This document shows, in pieces, positions 55,354 to 64,000 of a DNA stretch of 64,000 nt (positions within the stretch are counted from its first letter, which is position 1; the number at the start of each line of letters is the position of its first letter). The position numbers and the translations under genes were made by a program. The notes beneath the pieces were generated by a model, which saw only the letters and a list, made by a program, of their open reading frames with translations, was not told where the DNA came from and did no database searches. Source of the stretch: Sphingopyxis sp. Root154 (GTDB lineage Bacteria; Pseudomonadota; Alphaproteobacteria; Sphingomonadales; Sphingomonadaceae). The stretch lies in the NCBI RefSeq assembly GCF_001427105.1, contig NZ_LMGI01000002.1:717974-781973 (forward strand), read 5' to 3'.

Positions 55354-56106
55354 TCATTTCTGTTGCGCTTCACCCGATACGTCTGCGGACTCGTCGGGTG
55401 TCGATCCGCGCGCGAGGCTCGCGCCGCCGGCGACACCGAGACCGCCCGCCATGCCCATTCCGCCGCCTCCTCCGCCGCCGCGCCCGCCGCCAGCGCCGCC
55501 ACGCGCTTCGCTGCCGCGGCCGCCGCTCTTGCCGCCGCTGCCCGACGGACGCGTCGGACCCTGCGCGGGGATGATAACGTCGGCGGGGACCGGATCGAGG
55601 TCGAGCGCCTTGCGGATGAAATCGCGCAATTCGACGACGAGGTCGTGGACATGCACCGGCCGCCCCTCGGCCAGTTCCTGCGCCGCGCGGCTGGCCAGCC
55701 GCACCTGCGTCTCGGTGCCGAGCAGGATGATGTCGGAAAGCGCGGCCTCGACGGCGTCGCGAATGCGGCGCGGGCGATCCGATTCGCCGGGTTCGTCATC
55801 CTCCGGCACCGCCGCGTCCGACAGGTCGATCGCGGGCTCCGCTTTCGGCTCGCCCGCCTGACGCCTGATGTCGCGAAGATGGCGTGGATCGACCATCAGA
55901 TCGCCGGTGAACGACCCGCCGAGCGTCTTGTACGCAGCCATCAGCGTGCGCAGCCGCTCGTTGATCTGGCGGTTCATCCGTTCGCGGCGCTGCTGGATCG
56001 TCATCATCACCATCAGCCGGATGCCGACGCCGATCAGCGTGACGAGCGCAAGGCCCAGCAGCGTCGTTCCGATGCTTTGCCATGACGAGAAGTCGAAGAA
56101 GCGCAT
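55354..56106 (-). CDS. Hypothetical membrane protein with Gly/Arg-rich tail
   Basis: A 250-residue protein. One N-terminal TM (about 12-36: TTLLGLALVTLIGVGIRLMVMM), then a charged helical region and a cytoplasmic domain (about 60-175). The final ~60 residues are glycine-rich low complexity (SGGKSGGRGSEARGG, then a run of G). I do not recognise a family. Downstream of the small secreted protein gene on the same strand. Confidence 0.7.
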   Translation of the reverse strand: MRFFDFSSWQSIGTTLLGLALVTLIGVGIRLMVMMTIQQRRERMNRQINERLRTLMAAYKTLGGSFTGDLMVDPRHLRDIRRQAGEPKAEPAIDLSDAAVPEDDEPGESDRPRRIRDAVEAALSDIILLGTETQVRLASRAAQELAEGRPVHVHDLVVELRDFIRKALDLDPVPADVIIPAQGPTRPSGSGGKSGGRGSEARGGAGGGRGGGGGGGMGMAGGLGVAGGASLARGSTPDESADVSGEAQQK

Positions 56107-56187
56107 GCTACCGAATGTGCCGACGATCGCCCGCGGGCGCCACCGATTTTCTGCCCGCCGCCGCGTCGCCGTTCATCGATGTCAAAA

Positions 56188-56658
56188 TCAGATGCCGAGG
56201 CCGTCCGCGCAGTCGAATGCCGAGGCGAGCTTTTCGCGAAAACCGGTGGTGTCCGATCCCGCGTCGACGAGCACCGCATCCCCCGCATCGAGCCGCTCGT
56301 GAAGCGCGATCGTCAGCGAGTCTTCGCTGAACAGATCGCCGACGAAACGATTGTGCGCCACGAAACGAAGCCGCTGCGGCGTGGATTCGATCACGACCGC
56401 GCGCCACGCGGGGCCATAGCTCGACTTCGCCCACAGCTTCGCGCCCACAGGCAGCGCGCGCGTCGGTTTGCCGGTGACGACTGCGACATTGATCATCGTG
56501 CGATCGGCTTCGTTGAACGCCTGGCGCATCTCGATCGAGCCGGTGCCGAAGCGCGCGATACATTCGCCCGCCGCGCGGTTTACATAGCCGAGATCAACGT
56601 AAGAGGCGTCGTTGAACGCGGGGGTCAAGCTGGCGGCGGCCAGCAAAAGCGAGAACAT
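56188..56658 (-). CDS. Small secreted hypothetical protein
   Basis: A 156-residue protein with a short hydrophobic N-terminus (FSLLLAAASLTPA) that looks like a signal peptide, and two cysteines (about C33 and C150) that could pair. No family recognised. It lies directly downstream of argG on the same strand, separated by about 40 bases. Confidence 0.65.
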   Translation of the reverse strand: MFSLLLAAASLTPAFNDASYVDLGYVNRAAGECIARFGTGSIEMRQAFNEADRTMINVAVVTGKPTRALPVGAKLWAKSSYGPAWRAVVIESTPQRLRFVAHNRFVGDLFSEDSLTIALHERLDAGDAVLVDAGSDTTGFREKLASAFDCADGLGI

Positions 56659-56700
56659 GGACCAAGGCTCCTTTCGCAGCCGGGTCCGTGCCCGGCCGCC

Positions 56701-57918
<1,218 letters not shown>

Positions 57919-58034
57919 GATGGCACCTTTGGCGAGGGAAAGACGCGGGCGCGGCTAGCAGGCCTGCCCGCTCAACGCAACGTCCGGCATCGGGGGTCAA
58001 TCCCCTCCGCCCATCGGTGGAACGCGCCGGCGAC

Positions 58035-58442
58035 CTAGCTGCGCTGCAACGCGAGCGAACCCGCGCCGCGCGCCGCAATGTAAAGCCCGAATGCGATCAG
58101 CATCGCGCTTGGAAAACTGGCGCGGATCCCTGCAGCGCCGTCCACCATGACAATGGCGACCAGGAAATTGAATGCACAGACAAGGCCAGCCCAACGGACA
58201 AGAACACCCGCACAAAATGCCACACCGCAAAGAAACTGCGCCCAGGCCGACAAGGGTGCCATGATATTCGGGAAAATGAATCCATTTGATTTCAGAAACG
58301 CTGCGAACTCTGCCATCCGCGCGGCGCTGGAAATATTATCCCACGTTCCGTAGATCAAAAAAATTCCGACAAGCAGCCGAAATCCGAGCAAAAATATATC
58401 CTCGAACTTGCCAAGCTTCTTCAGATTCGGGACGCGGACCAT
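58035..58442 (-). CDS. DoxX family membrane protein
   Basis: A 135-residue four-segment membrane protein of the DoxX family: FRLLVGIFLIYGTWDNISSAARMAEFAAFLKSNG, then WAQFLCGVAFCAGVLVRWAG. Function in this subgroup is unknown; some DoxX proteins link to respiration or detoxification. Downstream of nothing obvious; the gap to argG is about 115 bases. Confidence 0.85.
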   Translation of the reverse strand: MVRVPNLKKLGKFEDIFLLGFRLLVGIFLIYGTWDNISSAARMAEFAAFLKSNGFIFPNIMAPLSAWAQFLCGVAFCAGVLVRWAGLVCAFNFLVAIVMVDGAAGIRASFPSAMLIAFGLYIAARGAGSLALQRS

Positions 58443-58635
58443 CCACTTCTCCTGTCGAATTTGCGCGATTCCGGTTACCGAGAAAACCAGAGATCGAGCG
58501 CACTACACAATAACGCTATGATGGTTATTTCATGAAGTAAATTGCCATCGGAAGTTTCCGGAAAACGCCGACGGGCCGATTGGCTCGCTCCACCAAAATC
58601 GCTATCCTCGCGCCTCGCATCCCGGGAGAGAGGTC

Positions 58636-59073
58636 ATGGGCAAAGCCGAGATCAAGACCAAAGCCACCGAAGTTGCCATCGCCGACTTCATCGCCGACGT
58701 CCCCGACGCGAAACGCCGCGCCGAAGCCGAAGTGATCGACGCGATGCACCGGCGCGTCACCGGGCTCGATCCGAAAATGTGGGGCCCGTCGATCATCGGC
58801 TATGGCAGCTATGATTATGTCTATGACAGCGGCCACTCGGGCACGATGTGCCGCGCCGGGTTCAGCCCGCGCAAGGCCGCAATGACGCTCTATCTGATGG
58901 GCCATTACCTCGACCGCCAGCCAGAGGCAGACGCGCTGCTCGCCAAGCTCGGCAAATATAGAAACGGCAAATCGTGCCTCTACATCAACAAGCTCGCCGA
59001 CGTCGACCTGGAGGTTCTCGAAAAGCTCGTCGCACTGAGCTGGGACGTCATGAACGAGAGGTATCCGGGCTGA
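58636..59073 (+). CDS. DUF1801 domain protein
   Basis: A 145-residue cytoplasmic protein with the DUF1801/YdhG-like pattern: AIADFIADVPDAKRRAEAEVIDAMHRRVTG, then MWGPSIIGYGSYDYVYDSGH and CLYINKLADVDLEVLEKLV. Function unknown. Convergent with the membrane protein gene at 59080. Confidence 0.88.
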   Translation: MGKAEIKTKATEVAIADFIADVPDAKRRAEAEVIDAMHRRVTGLDPKMWGPSIIGYGSYDYVYDSGHSGTMCRAGFSPRKAAMTLYLMGHYLDRQPEADALLAKLGKYRNGKSCLYINKLADVDLEVLEKLVALSWDVMNERYPG

Positions 59074-59079
59074 GGCGCG

Positions 59080-59709
59080 TTACGGCAGAACCTGTTCCAG
59101 ATCCTTGAAGCCGCGCACCGGGCGCGGGCAGTTCGCGTCGCGCCATATCGCGACGCTGCCGACGAGCAGGAGGGCGCAGAAGCCCCATGTGATCCCAGCG
59201 AAGATCATGTCTTTCGTTTCGATCGGCCGGATCAGATTTTGCAGCGTTTCATAGGCGACATAGCCCAGGAAAACGGCCGAGACGACCATCAGCAGCGAGT
59301 ATAGCGCCGTTTCCCAGCGCTGCAGGCCGCGTTCGACGCGGTCGAAATGACCGATCCGCTTCATCTCCTCGGCGAGGTGCAGGACGAACTGGCCATAGAT
59401 CAGCTTTCCGCCCGACATCGGACGCAGGACCAGTTTTCGCTCGCCGTCGCGCCAGATCAGGCAGCGATAGTAATCGAGCGACCGGCTTTTGCCCTGATCG
59501 ACCCCGGCGCGGATACGGCGAATGTCCGCGAGCGAAATTTCGGCGCGACCGCGCCGCGACCCGGTCAGGATCAAGTGCGGAGCCTCGTCGCCCACAATCT
59601 TCGCCTCGACCCGCAACCCTTTCAGCCCCGCGCGGCGTAGCGACCAGCAATTACCCAGCCGGTAGGTGCTGAATTCGTCGCGCTTGCCCCAGTCGTCGTC
59701 GTCGATCAT
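59080..59709 (-). CDS. Hypothetical membrane protein
   Basis: About 209 residues from ATG 59709, which has AAGGAGGGGG just upstream; an ATG five codons earlier is less well placed. The N-terminal ~110 residues are soluble and strand-rich (RVEAKIVGDEAPHLILTGS). Two TM segments follow at about 133-155 and 168-190. No family recognised. Downstream of cfa on the same strand. Confidence 0.7.
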   Translation of the reverse strand: MIDDDDWGKRDEFSTYRLGNCWSLRRAGLKGLRVEAKIVGDEAPHLILTGSRRGRAEISLADIRRIRAGVDQGKSRSLDYYRCLIWRDGERKLVLRPMSGGKLIYGQFVLHLAEEMKRIGHFDRVERGLQRWETALYSLLMVVSAVFLGYVAYETLQNLIRPIETKDMIFAGITWGFCALLLVGSVAIWRDANCPRPVRGFKDLEQVLP

Positions 59710-59766
59710 TGCCCCCTCCTTCATGGCCGCCCTGGCCGGACGGAACCACGAACGCTATGATCGTGG

Positions 59767-61014
59767 TCACACGCCGCGTGCGCCGAAATCCCGCTCGGCC
59801 GCCGCGATATAATCGCGCGTCAATGGCAGCGCGTGGCGGCTGCGCGCGAACTGGATCTGATAATTGCCCATCCCGCCGCTTTCGAAGGCCGACGTCGCGC
59901 CCGCGAGGTAGAAGGTCCACATGCGGAAGAAGCGCTCGCCCATCATCGCGACGATTTCGGCCTCGTGTGCGAGCGTCCGCGCATACCATTGGCGCAGCGT
60001 CAGCGCGTAATGCAGGCGCAATGTCTCGATATCGGTGGCGATCAGCCGGCTCTTCTCGCTCGCCGCCAGCGTCTCGCTGAGCGCGGGAATATAGCCGCCG
60101 GGGAAGATATATTTGCGCGTGAAGGCGTCGGTCGCCCCCGGCCTGCCGAAGCGCCCGATCGTGTGGAGCAGCATCACCCCGTCGGCAGTCATCAGGTTCG
60201 CGGCGGCGCGAAAGAAGGTATCGAAATTGGGCGCGCCGACATGTTCGAACATGCCGACCGAAACGATGCGGTCGAACCGCCCCGCCTCGCGCGCCGCAAG
60301 GTCGCGATAATCGATCAGTTCGAATTTGACGCGGTCGGCGATGCCCGCCGCTTCGGCGCGCTGGCGGGCGAGCGCGAACTGCTCCTCCGATAGCGTGATC
60401 CCGAGCACCTCGACCTGCTCGAGCTTCGCCAGCGTGATCGCCATCCCGCCCCAGCCGCAACCGATGTCGAGCACGCGTTGCCCCGGTTTGAGCGCGAGCT
60501 TGGCGGCAATATGCGCCTTCTTCGCGGTCTGCGCTTCCTCCAGCGTCATGTCCGGCCGTGGCCAATAAGCGCAGCTGTACTGCATGTCGTCGTCGAGAAA
60601 GAGGCGGTAGAGGTCGTTGCCGATGTCATAGTGATGCTTGACGTTGGCGCGTGACCGGCGCTGGCGGTTGATCGAGCCGAGCCGCGTCTTCACCCAGTCG
60701 GCGCGCCGGCCGAGCCACGTCTTGTCCTTGAGCGCCGCGCCGCGATCCCATGGCGTGTTCATGCGGATCAGACCGATGAGGTCCATGATATCGCCGCCCT
60801 CGATCCGCATGTCGCCGTCCATAAAGGATTCGGCGGCGCCAAGCCGCGGGTCGAGGATGATGCGACGCATCCCGGCGCGCGTCGCGAAGCGAAGGACGAG
60901 TTCGGGAAATCCCGGTGTCGGCGTGCCGAAATGCTCCTCGGCGCCATCGGGTGCAATGACGGTCAGCCGCCCCTGACGCACCACGCGGGAAAGAAACGGA
61001 GCTAGGATCGACAT
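59767..61014 (-). CDS. cfa: Cyclopropane-fatty-acyl-phospholipid synthase
   Basis: A 415-residue SAM enzyme that cyclopropanates unsaturated lipid acyl chains, often in stationary phase. Seen are NVKHHYDIGNDLYRLFLDDDMQYSCAYW, VLDIGCGWGGMAITLAKLE as the SAM motif, DRIVSVGMFEHVG, and KYIFPGGYIPALSE. ATG 61014 gives the conserved start. Confidence 0.95.
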   Translation of the reverse strand: MSILAPFLSRVVRQGRLTVIAPDGAEEHFGTPTPGFPELVLRFATRAGMRRIILDPRLGAAESFMDGDMRIEGGDIMDLIGLIRMNTPWDRGAALKDKTWLGRRADWVKTRLGSINRQRRSRANVKHHYDIGNDLYRLFLDDDMQYSCAYWPRPDMTLEEAQTAKKAHIAAKLALKPGQRVLDIGCGWGGMAITLAKLEQVEVLGITLSEEQFALARQRAEAAGIADRVKFELIDYRDLAAREAGRFDRIVSVGMFEHVGAPNFDTFFRAAANLMTADGVMLLHTIGRFGRPGATDAFTRKYIFPGGYIPALSETLAASEKSRLIATDIETLRLHYALTLRQWYARTLAHEAEIVAMMGERFFRMWTFYLAGATSAFESGGMGNYQIQFARSRHALPLTRDYIAAAERDFGARGV

Positions 61015-61056
61015 GTCTGCAACGCCAAAAACCTCCATCGCGTCAAATGGTTGCCG

Positions 61057-61836
61057 TCAGATCCCGGCATACCATTCATAATCGATCCGGTCTTCCCAAT
61101 AGCCGCCCTTGCCCGCGCCGATTTGATCGAGGCTGGCGACCGCCTCGATCGCATTCACATATTTGGCGTGCTTGTAGCCGAGCTGGCGCTCAATGCGCAG
61201 GCGCAGCGGTGCGCCGTTCGCGATCGGCAATATCTTGTCGTTGAGTGCCCACGCCATGATCGTCTGCGGATGCAGTGCGTCGACCATATCGCAGCTTTCA
61301 TAATAGAGCGCATCGCCGAGCCGGTCGGCGCAGCGGAACACGATATAGCGCGCGCGGTCCTTCACGCCGGCAGCGGCGAGAATATCGCTCAGTTGCGGGC
61401 CGGTCCATTGTCCGATCGCGCTCCACCCCTCGACGCAGTCGTGGCGCGTGATCTGCGTGCGCTGCGGCATCGCACGAATGTCGGCCAGCGACAGCGACAG
61501 CGGCCGCGCGACGAGCCCGGTCACCTTGACGCGCCAGTCGGCAAAGCCGCTCGCCGCATGCGCGGCATAGGCGGCCCCCGCGGGCAGGCGCGTGCCGTTG
61601 GGGCGGAAATAGGGCGAAAGGTCGGCGCGGCTGAACTCGCGCGCGAGCGCATTGCGGTCGATCAGCGCCCGCTGGCTGGCAAGGTTCATTTCCTCGCCCA
61701 TCGACAAAATCTTGCGCACCGCGGGCGCGTCGTTAATTGCATCGCATCCGGCGAGCAAAGGCAGCGCCCCTGCTGCGGCGACGAGGCCACCGGCGCGCGC
61801 GATGAGCTGGCGCCGTGGCAGCATGACCTCGCTCAT
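61057..61836 (-). CDS. Molybdopterin-dependent oxidoreductase (MsrP/YedY-like)
   Basis: A 259-residue sulfite-oxidase-fold protein. The N-terminus has LPRRQLIARAGG, a twin-arginine-like motif, overlapping a lipobox LLAGC (C31). The molybdenum-ligating cysteine is C134 in TRHDCVEGW. It would act in the periplasm, fed by the adjacent cytochrome b. Sequence is shorter than MsrP, so the substrate is uncertain. Overlaps the cytochrome b gene by 4 bases. Confidence 0.88.
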   Translation of the reverse strand: MSEVMLPRRQLIARAGGLVAAAGALPLLAGCDAINDAPAVRKILSMGEEMNLASQRALIDRNALAREFSRADLSPYFRPNGTRLPAGAAYAAHAASGFADWRVKVTGLVARPLSLSLADIRAMPQRTQITRHDCVEGWSAIGQWTGPQLSDILAAAGVKDRARYIVFRCADRLGDALYYESCDMVDALHPQTIMAWALNDKILPIANGAPLRLRIERQLGYKHAKYVNAIEAVASLDQIGAGKGGYWEDRIDYEWYAGI

Positions 61837-62699
61837 GCGCCCTCCTCCCGCTCGGGCGGCAGGCGAAACCAGCCGGTGACCATCGAGCGCACTTCATTGA
61901 TCGGCCCCGCCAGCAGCACCATCGCGATATGCACGAGGAAGAAGGCGACGAGCGCCCAGGCGGTGATGAAATGGATCGAGCGCGCCGACTGGCGCCCGCC
62001 AAAGACGTCGAGCAGCCACGGCCACGCCGCGTTCATGCCGGGCGACATCGTAAGGCCGGTCGCGATCATCAGCGGCAACGCCACGAAGATCACGCCGATG
62101 TAACTGAGCTTTTGCAGAATACCGTAACGCGCCGCCGCCTCACCGCGTGGAAAACGCAGCCGCGCATGCGCCTTCACATCGTGCCAGATATGGCGCGGCG
62201 ACCATTCGGCGCGGCGTATGTGCAGATCCTTGCGCAAATGTCCGCCGATCAGCGTCCAAAGCATGTAGAGCGTCAGCCCGGTCGACAGCAGCCACGCGAA
62301 CAGCAGATGCCAGCGCCGCCCGTCGGCGAGACTGTAGCTCGTCGGGATCGTCGCCCAGCCCGGAAAGGCCCAGGTTTTTTCCGCGCCTTGCGCATCGGTC
62401 CAGCGGCCGAGCACGCCCGTCGTGTTGATCCGCCAGTCGCCGACGCGCAAATAGCCGCTGTCGGGCGTCGAGCCAATCACCAGCCAGGCGCGGTCGAAAT
62501 TCGCGCCATATTCGCCCCAATAGAGCCGCGGATGCGCGTTGAAGATCATCAGCCCGCTCATCAACAGAATGAGCAGGGTGACGGCATTCACCCAATGCCA
62601 GATGCGCGCCGGCAGCCGGTGGCGATAGACGCGCACCGGTGCCGGCTGGGGGGGAGCGACGGGAGTTTCAGCCTCGGCCATGATCCCGGTTCGCTCCAT
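61833..62699 (-). CDS. Cytochrome b/b6-domain membrane subunit
   Basis: A 288-residue membrane protein with four or five TM segments: ARIWHWVNAVTLLILLMSGLMIF, HLLFAWLLSTGLTLYMLW, VIFVALPLMIATGLTMS and SIHFITAWALVAFFLVHIAMVLL, with haem-ligand histidines within them. It passes quinol electrons to the molybdoprotein encoded next, with which it overlaps by 4 bases. ATG 62681 is an alternative start. Confidence 0.9.
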   Translation of the reverse strand: MERTGIMAEAETPVAPPQPAPVRVYRHRLPARIWHWVNAVTLLILLMSGLMIFNAHPRLYWGEYGANFDRAWLVIGSTPDSGYLRVGDWRINTTGVLGRWTDAQGAEKTWAFPGWATIPTSYSLADGRRWHLLFAWLLSTGLTLYMLWTLIGGHLRKDLHIRRAEWSPRHIWHDVKAHARLRFPRGEAAARYGILQKLSYIGVIFVALPLMIATGLTMSPGMNAAWPWLLDVFGGRQSARSIHFITAWALVAFFLVHIAMVLLAGPINEVRSMVTGWFRLPPEREEGA

Positions 62700-62711
62700 T
62701 ACCCCGTCCGG

Positions 62712-64000
62712 TTACGCGACGGCCTTCGCTGCATATTCCTCGCGATAGTGGCTCCGCAAGCTGACCTTGTCGATCTTTTCGCTGCCGAGCTTGGGCAATG
62801 CATCGTTCGACATCCAGATCTGGCACGGCACCTTGTACGGCGCGAGCCGCCCGCCGAGGAAGGCGACCAGGTCGTCGGCGGTCACGCTGCTGCCGGGCTT
62901 CATCCAGACGACCGCGCCGACGCACTCGCCCAGCCGCTCGTCAGGCAGGCCGAAGACTGCGCATTCATTGACTTCGGCATGTTCGTAGATTGCCGCCTCG
63001 ACCTCCTGACAGCTGATATTCTCGCCGCCGCGGATGATGATGTCCTTCTTGCGGTCGACGATGAACAGATAGCCGTCCTCGTCGAGATAGCCGAGGTCGC
63101 CCGAACGGAAATAGCCATTTTCGAAGAAGGCGGCCTTGGTCGCCGCCTCATTGTTCCAATAGCCTTCGAAATTGCACACCGAGCGGATGCAGACCTCGCC
63201 GACACCGCCCTCTGCGACCGGCTCGCCATTGTCGTCGAGGATTGCGAGATCGACGAGCGGCTTCGACGCGGGGCCGGTCGACATCGGCTTGGCGACGTAA
63301 TTTTCGTTGATGATGCCGCAGCCGACCGCGTTGGTTTCGGTGAGGCCGTAGCCGAGCAACGGTTTCGCCTCGCCCATCTCCGACGCGAGGCGCCGGACAT
63401 GTTCGGGCGGACGCGGCGCGCCGCCGCCGGCGTAGCTTTTGCACGTCGACAGGTCGTAGTTCTTGCGGTTCGGGCTGACGAGAATCTCGTAGCTCATCAG
63501 CGGGACGCCGACGAAATAATTGCATTTCTCGTCCTGGATCAGCCGCATCGCCTCGTCGGCGTTCCACTTGGGCATCAGCACCAGCTTGCGGCCCAATGCG
63601 AAGCTTTGCAGGAAGACCGGGATTTCGGCGGTGACGTGGAACAAGGGCGTGCAGATCAAGGTCGCGGGCTGGATGTCCGACATCTGGCCGTCTTCGGTCA
63701 GCAGATGCACGATGCTCGCGGTCTGCGTGACATAGTTGAAGATCGCCTGCACCACCGCTTCGTGGCGCGAATAGGCGCCCTTCGACTGCCCCGTCGAACC
63801 TGAGGTGAAGAGGATCGTCGCGAGATCCTGTCCGGTCAGCGTCGGAAGCACGGTCGCCGCGCTGCCGCCCGCGCCGGTGATCGGCGCGATCGCCAGATCG
63901 ATCGGCTGGGTCAGGTCGAGCGTGATCACCTTTGCACCATGCTCGACTTCTTCGAGCCGCGCCGCGCGCTGGACGTCGGCGATAACTAGTTTGGCCTCGC
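62712..64000 (-). CDS. Acyl-CoA synthetase (AMP-forming), 5' end outside the window
   Basis: At least 429 residues of a class I adenylate-forming ligase; the frame stays open to the window edge. The P-loop TILFTSGSTGQSKGAYSRHE, then YGLTETNA, GEVCIRS, GYLDEDGYLFIVDRKKDIIIRGGENI and a C-terminal catalytic lysine region (PKLGSEKIDK) are present. It activates a carboxylic acid to its CoA thioester; the acid is unknown. The N-terminal part is missing here. Confidence 0.92.
   Translation of the reverse strand, partial: EAKLVIADVQRAARLEEVEHGAKVITLDLTQPIDLAIAPITGAGGSAATVLPTLTGQDLATILFTSGSTGQSKGAYSRHEAVVQAIFNYVTQTASIVHLLTEDGQMSDIQPATLICTPLFHVTAEIPVFLQSFALGRKLVLMPKWNADEAMRLIQDEKCNYFVGVPLMSYEILVSPNRKNYDLSTCKSYAGGGAPRPPEHVRRLASEMGEAKPLLGYGLTETNAVGCGIINENYVAKPMSTGPASKPLVDLAILDDNGEPVAEGGVGEVCIRSVCNFEGYWNNEAATKAAFFENGYFRSGDLGYLDEDGYLFIVDRKKDIIIRGGENISCQEVEAAIYEHAEVNECAVFGLPDERLGECVGAVVWMKPGSSVTADDLVAFLGGRLAPYKVPCQIWMSNDALPKLGSEKIDKVSLRSHYREEYAAKAVA

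Overview
The window is GC-rich alphaproteobacterial chromosome. The gene content (class I PHA synthase with an Ala/Lys/Pro-rich phasin, tandem small c-type cytochromes, extensin-like protein, hisZ, MipA/OmpV, PurT) and the style of the promoters and inverted repeats point to a sphingomonad (Sphingomonadaceae, plausibly Sphingopyxis). This assignment is by inspection; no database search was run.

Layout. (1) About 1-10.9 kb is an accessory block with a defence-island flavour: a PIN-like protein divergent from a 1203-residue SIR2 protein; an XRE/ImmA-IrrE metallopeptidase overlapping a DUF4411 PIN-domain gene; a protein with a C-terminal Apea-like HEPN domain; a small winged-helix protein and an unrecognised CxxC protein; and a DUF6338 membrane protein followed by a tiny proline-rich ORF. 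It is followed by a non-coding stretch (10804-11312) holding a sequence like the 3' end of a tRNA with encoded CCA, a candidate attachment-site remnant. (2) 11.3-22.4 kb holds small metabolic and stress genes: YdeI-like, HxlR regulator/GST, GFA, AraC/SnoaL-like, an MFS transporter, Ogt, PurT, a TVP38-type membrane protein, an OmpR-type two-component system divergent from a MipA/OmpV outer-membrane protein, and an AAC(3)-I-like acetyltransferase. (3) 22.4-36.4 kb is core metabolism: polA, a CDP-alcohol phosphatidyltransferase, pheA, two cytochromes c, a LOG-type protein, an extensin-like protein, serC-serA, hisZ and purA. (4) 36.5-45.9 kb has a methyltransferase (possible frameshift), L,D-transpeptidase, FMN reductase, MFS, amidase, DUF2721/AlaC-type aminotransferase, then phaC and a phasin with a striking palindromic operator pair. 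(5) 46-64 kb has clpS, an HxlR/SDR/HCCA-isomerase-like cluster, DMT transporters, a DUF3011 protein, murA, an alpha/beta hydrolase, threonine aldolase, argG, DoxX, cfa, a molybdopterin oxidoreductase with its cytochrome b, and an acyl-CoA ligase cut by the window end.

The best leads are the SIR2/PIN-like divergent pair in its defence neighbourhood, the tRNA-like border, the AAC(3)-I-like gene, the two-site phasin operator, and a promoter signature (TTG-rich -35, 15-16 bp, CTAA-type -10) shared by serC, hisZ, purA and murA.
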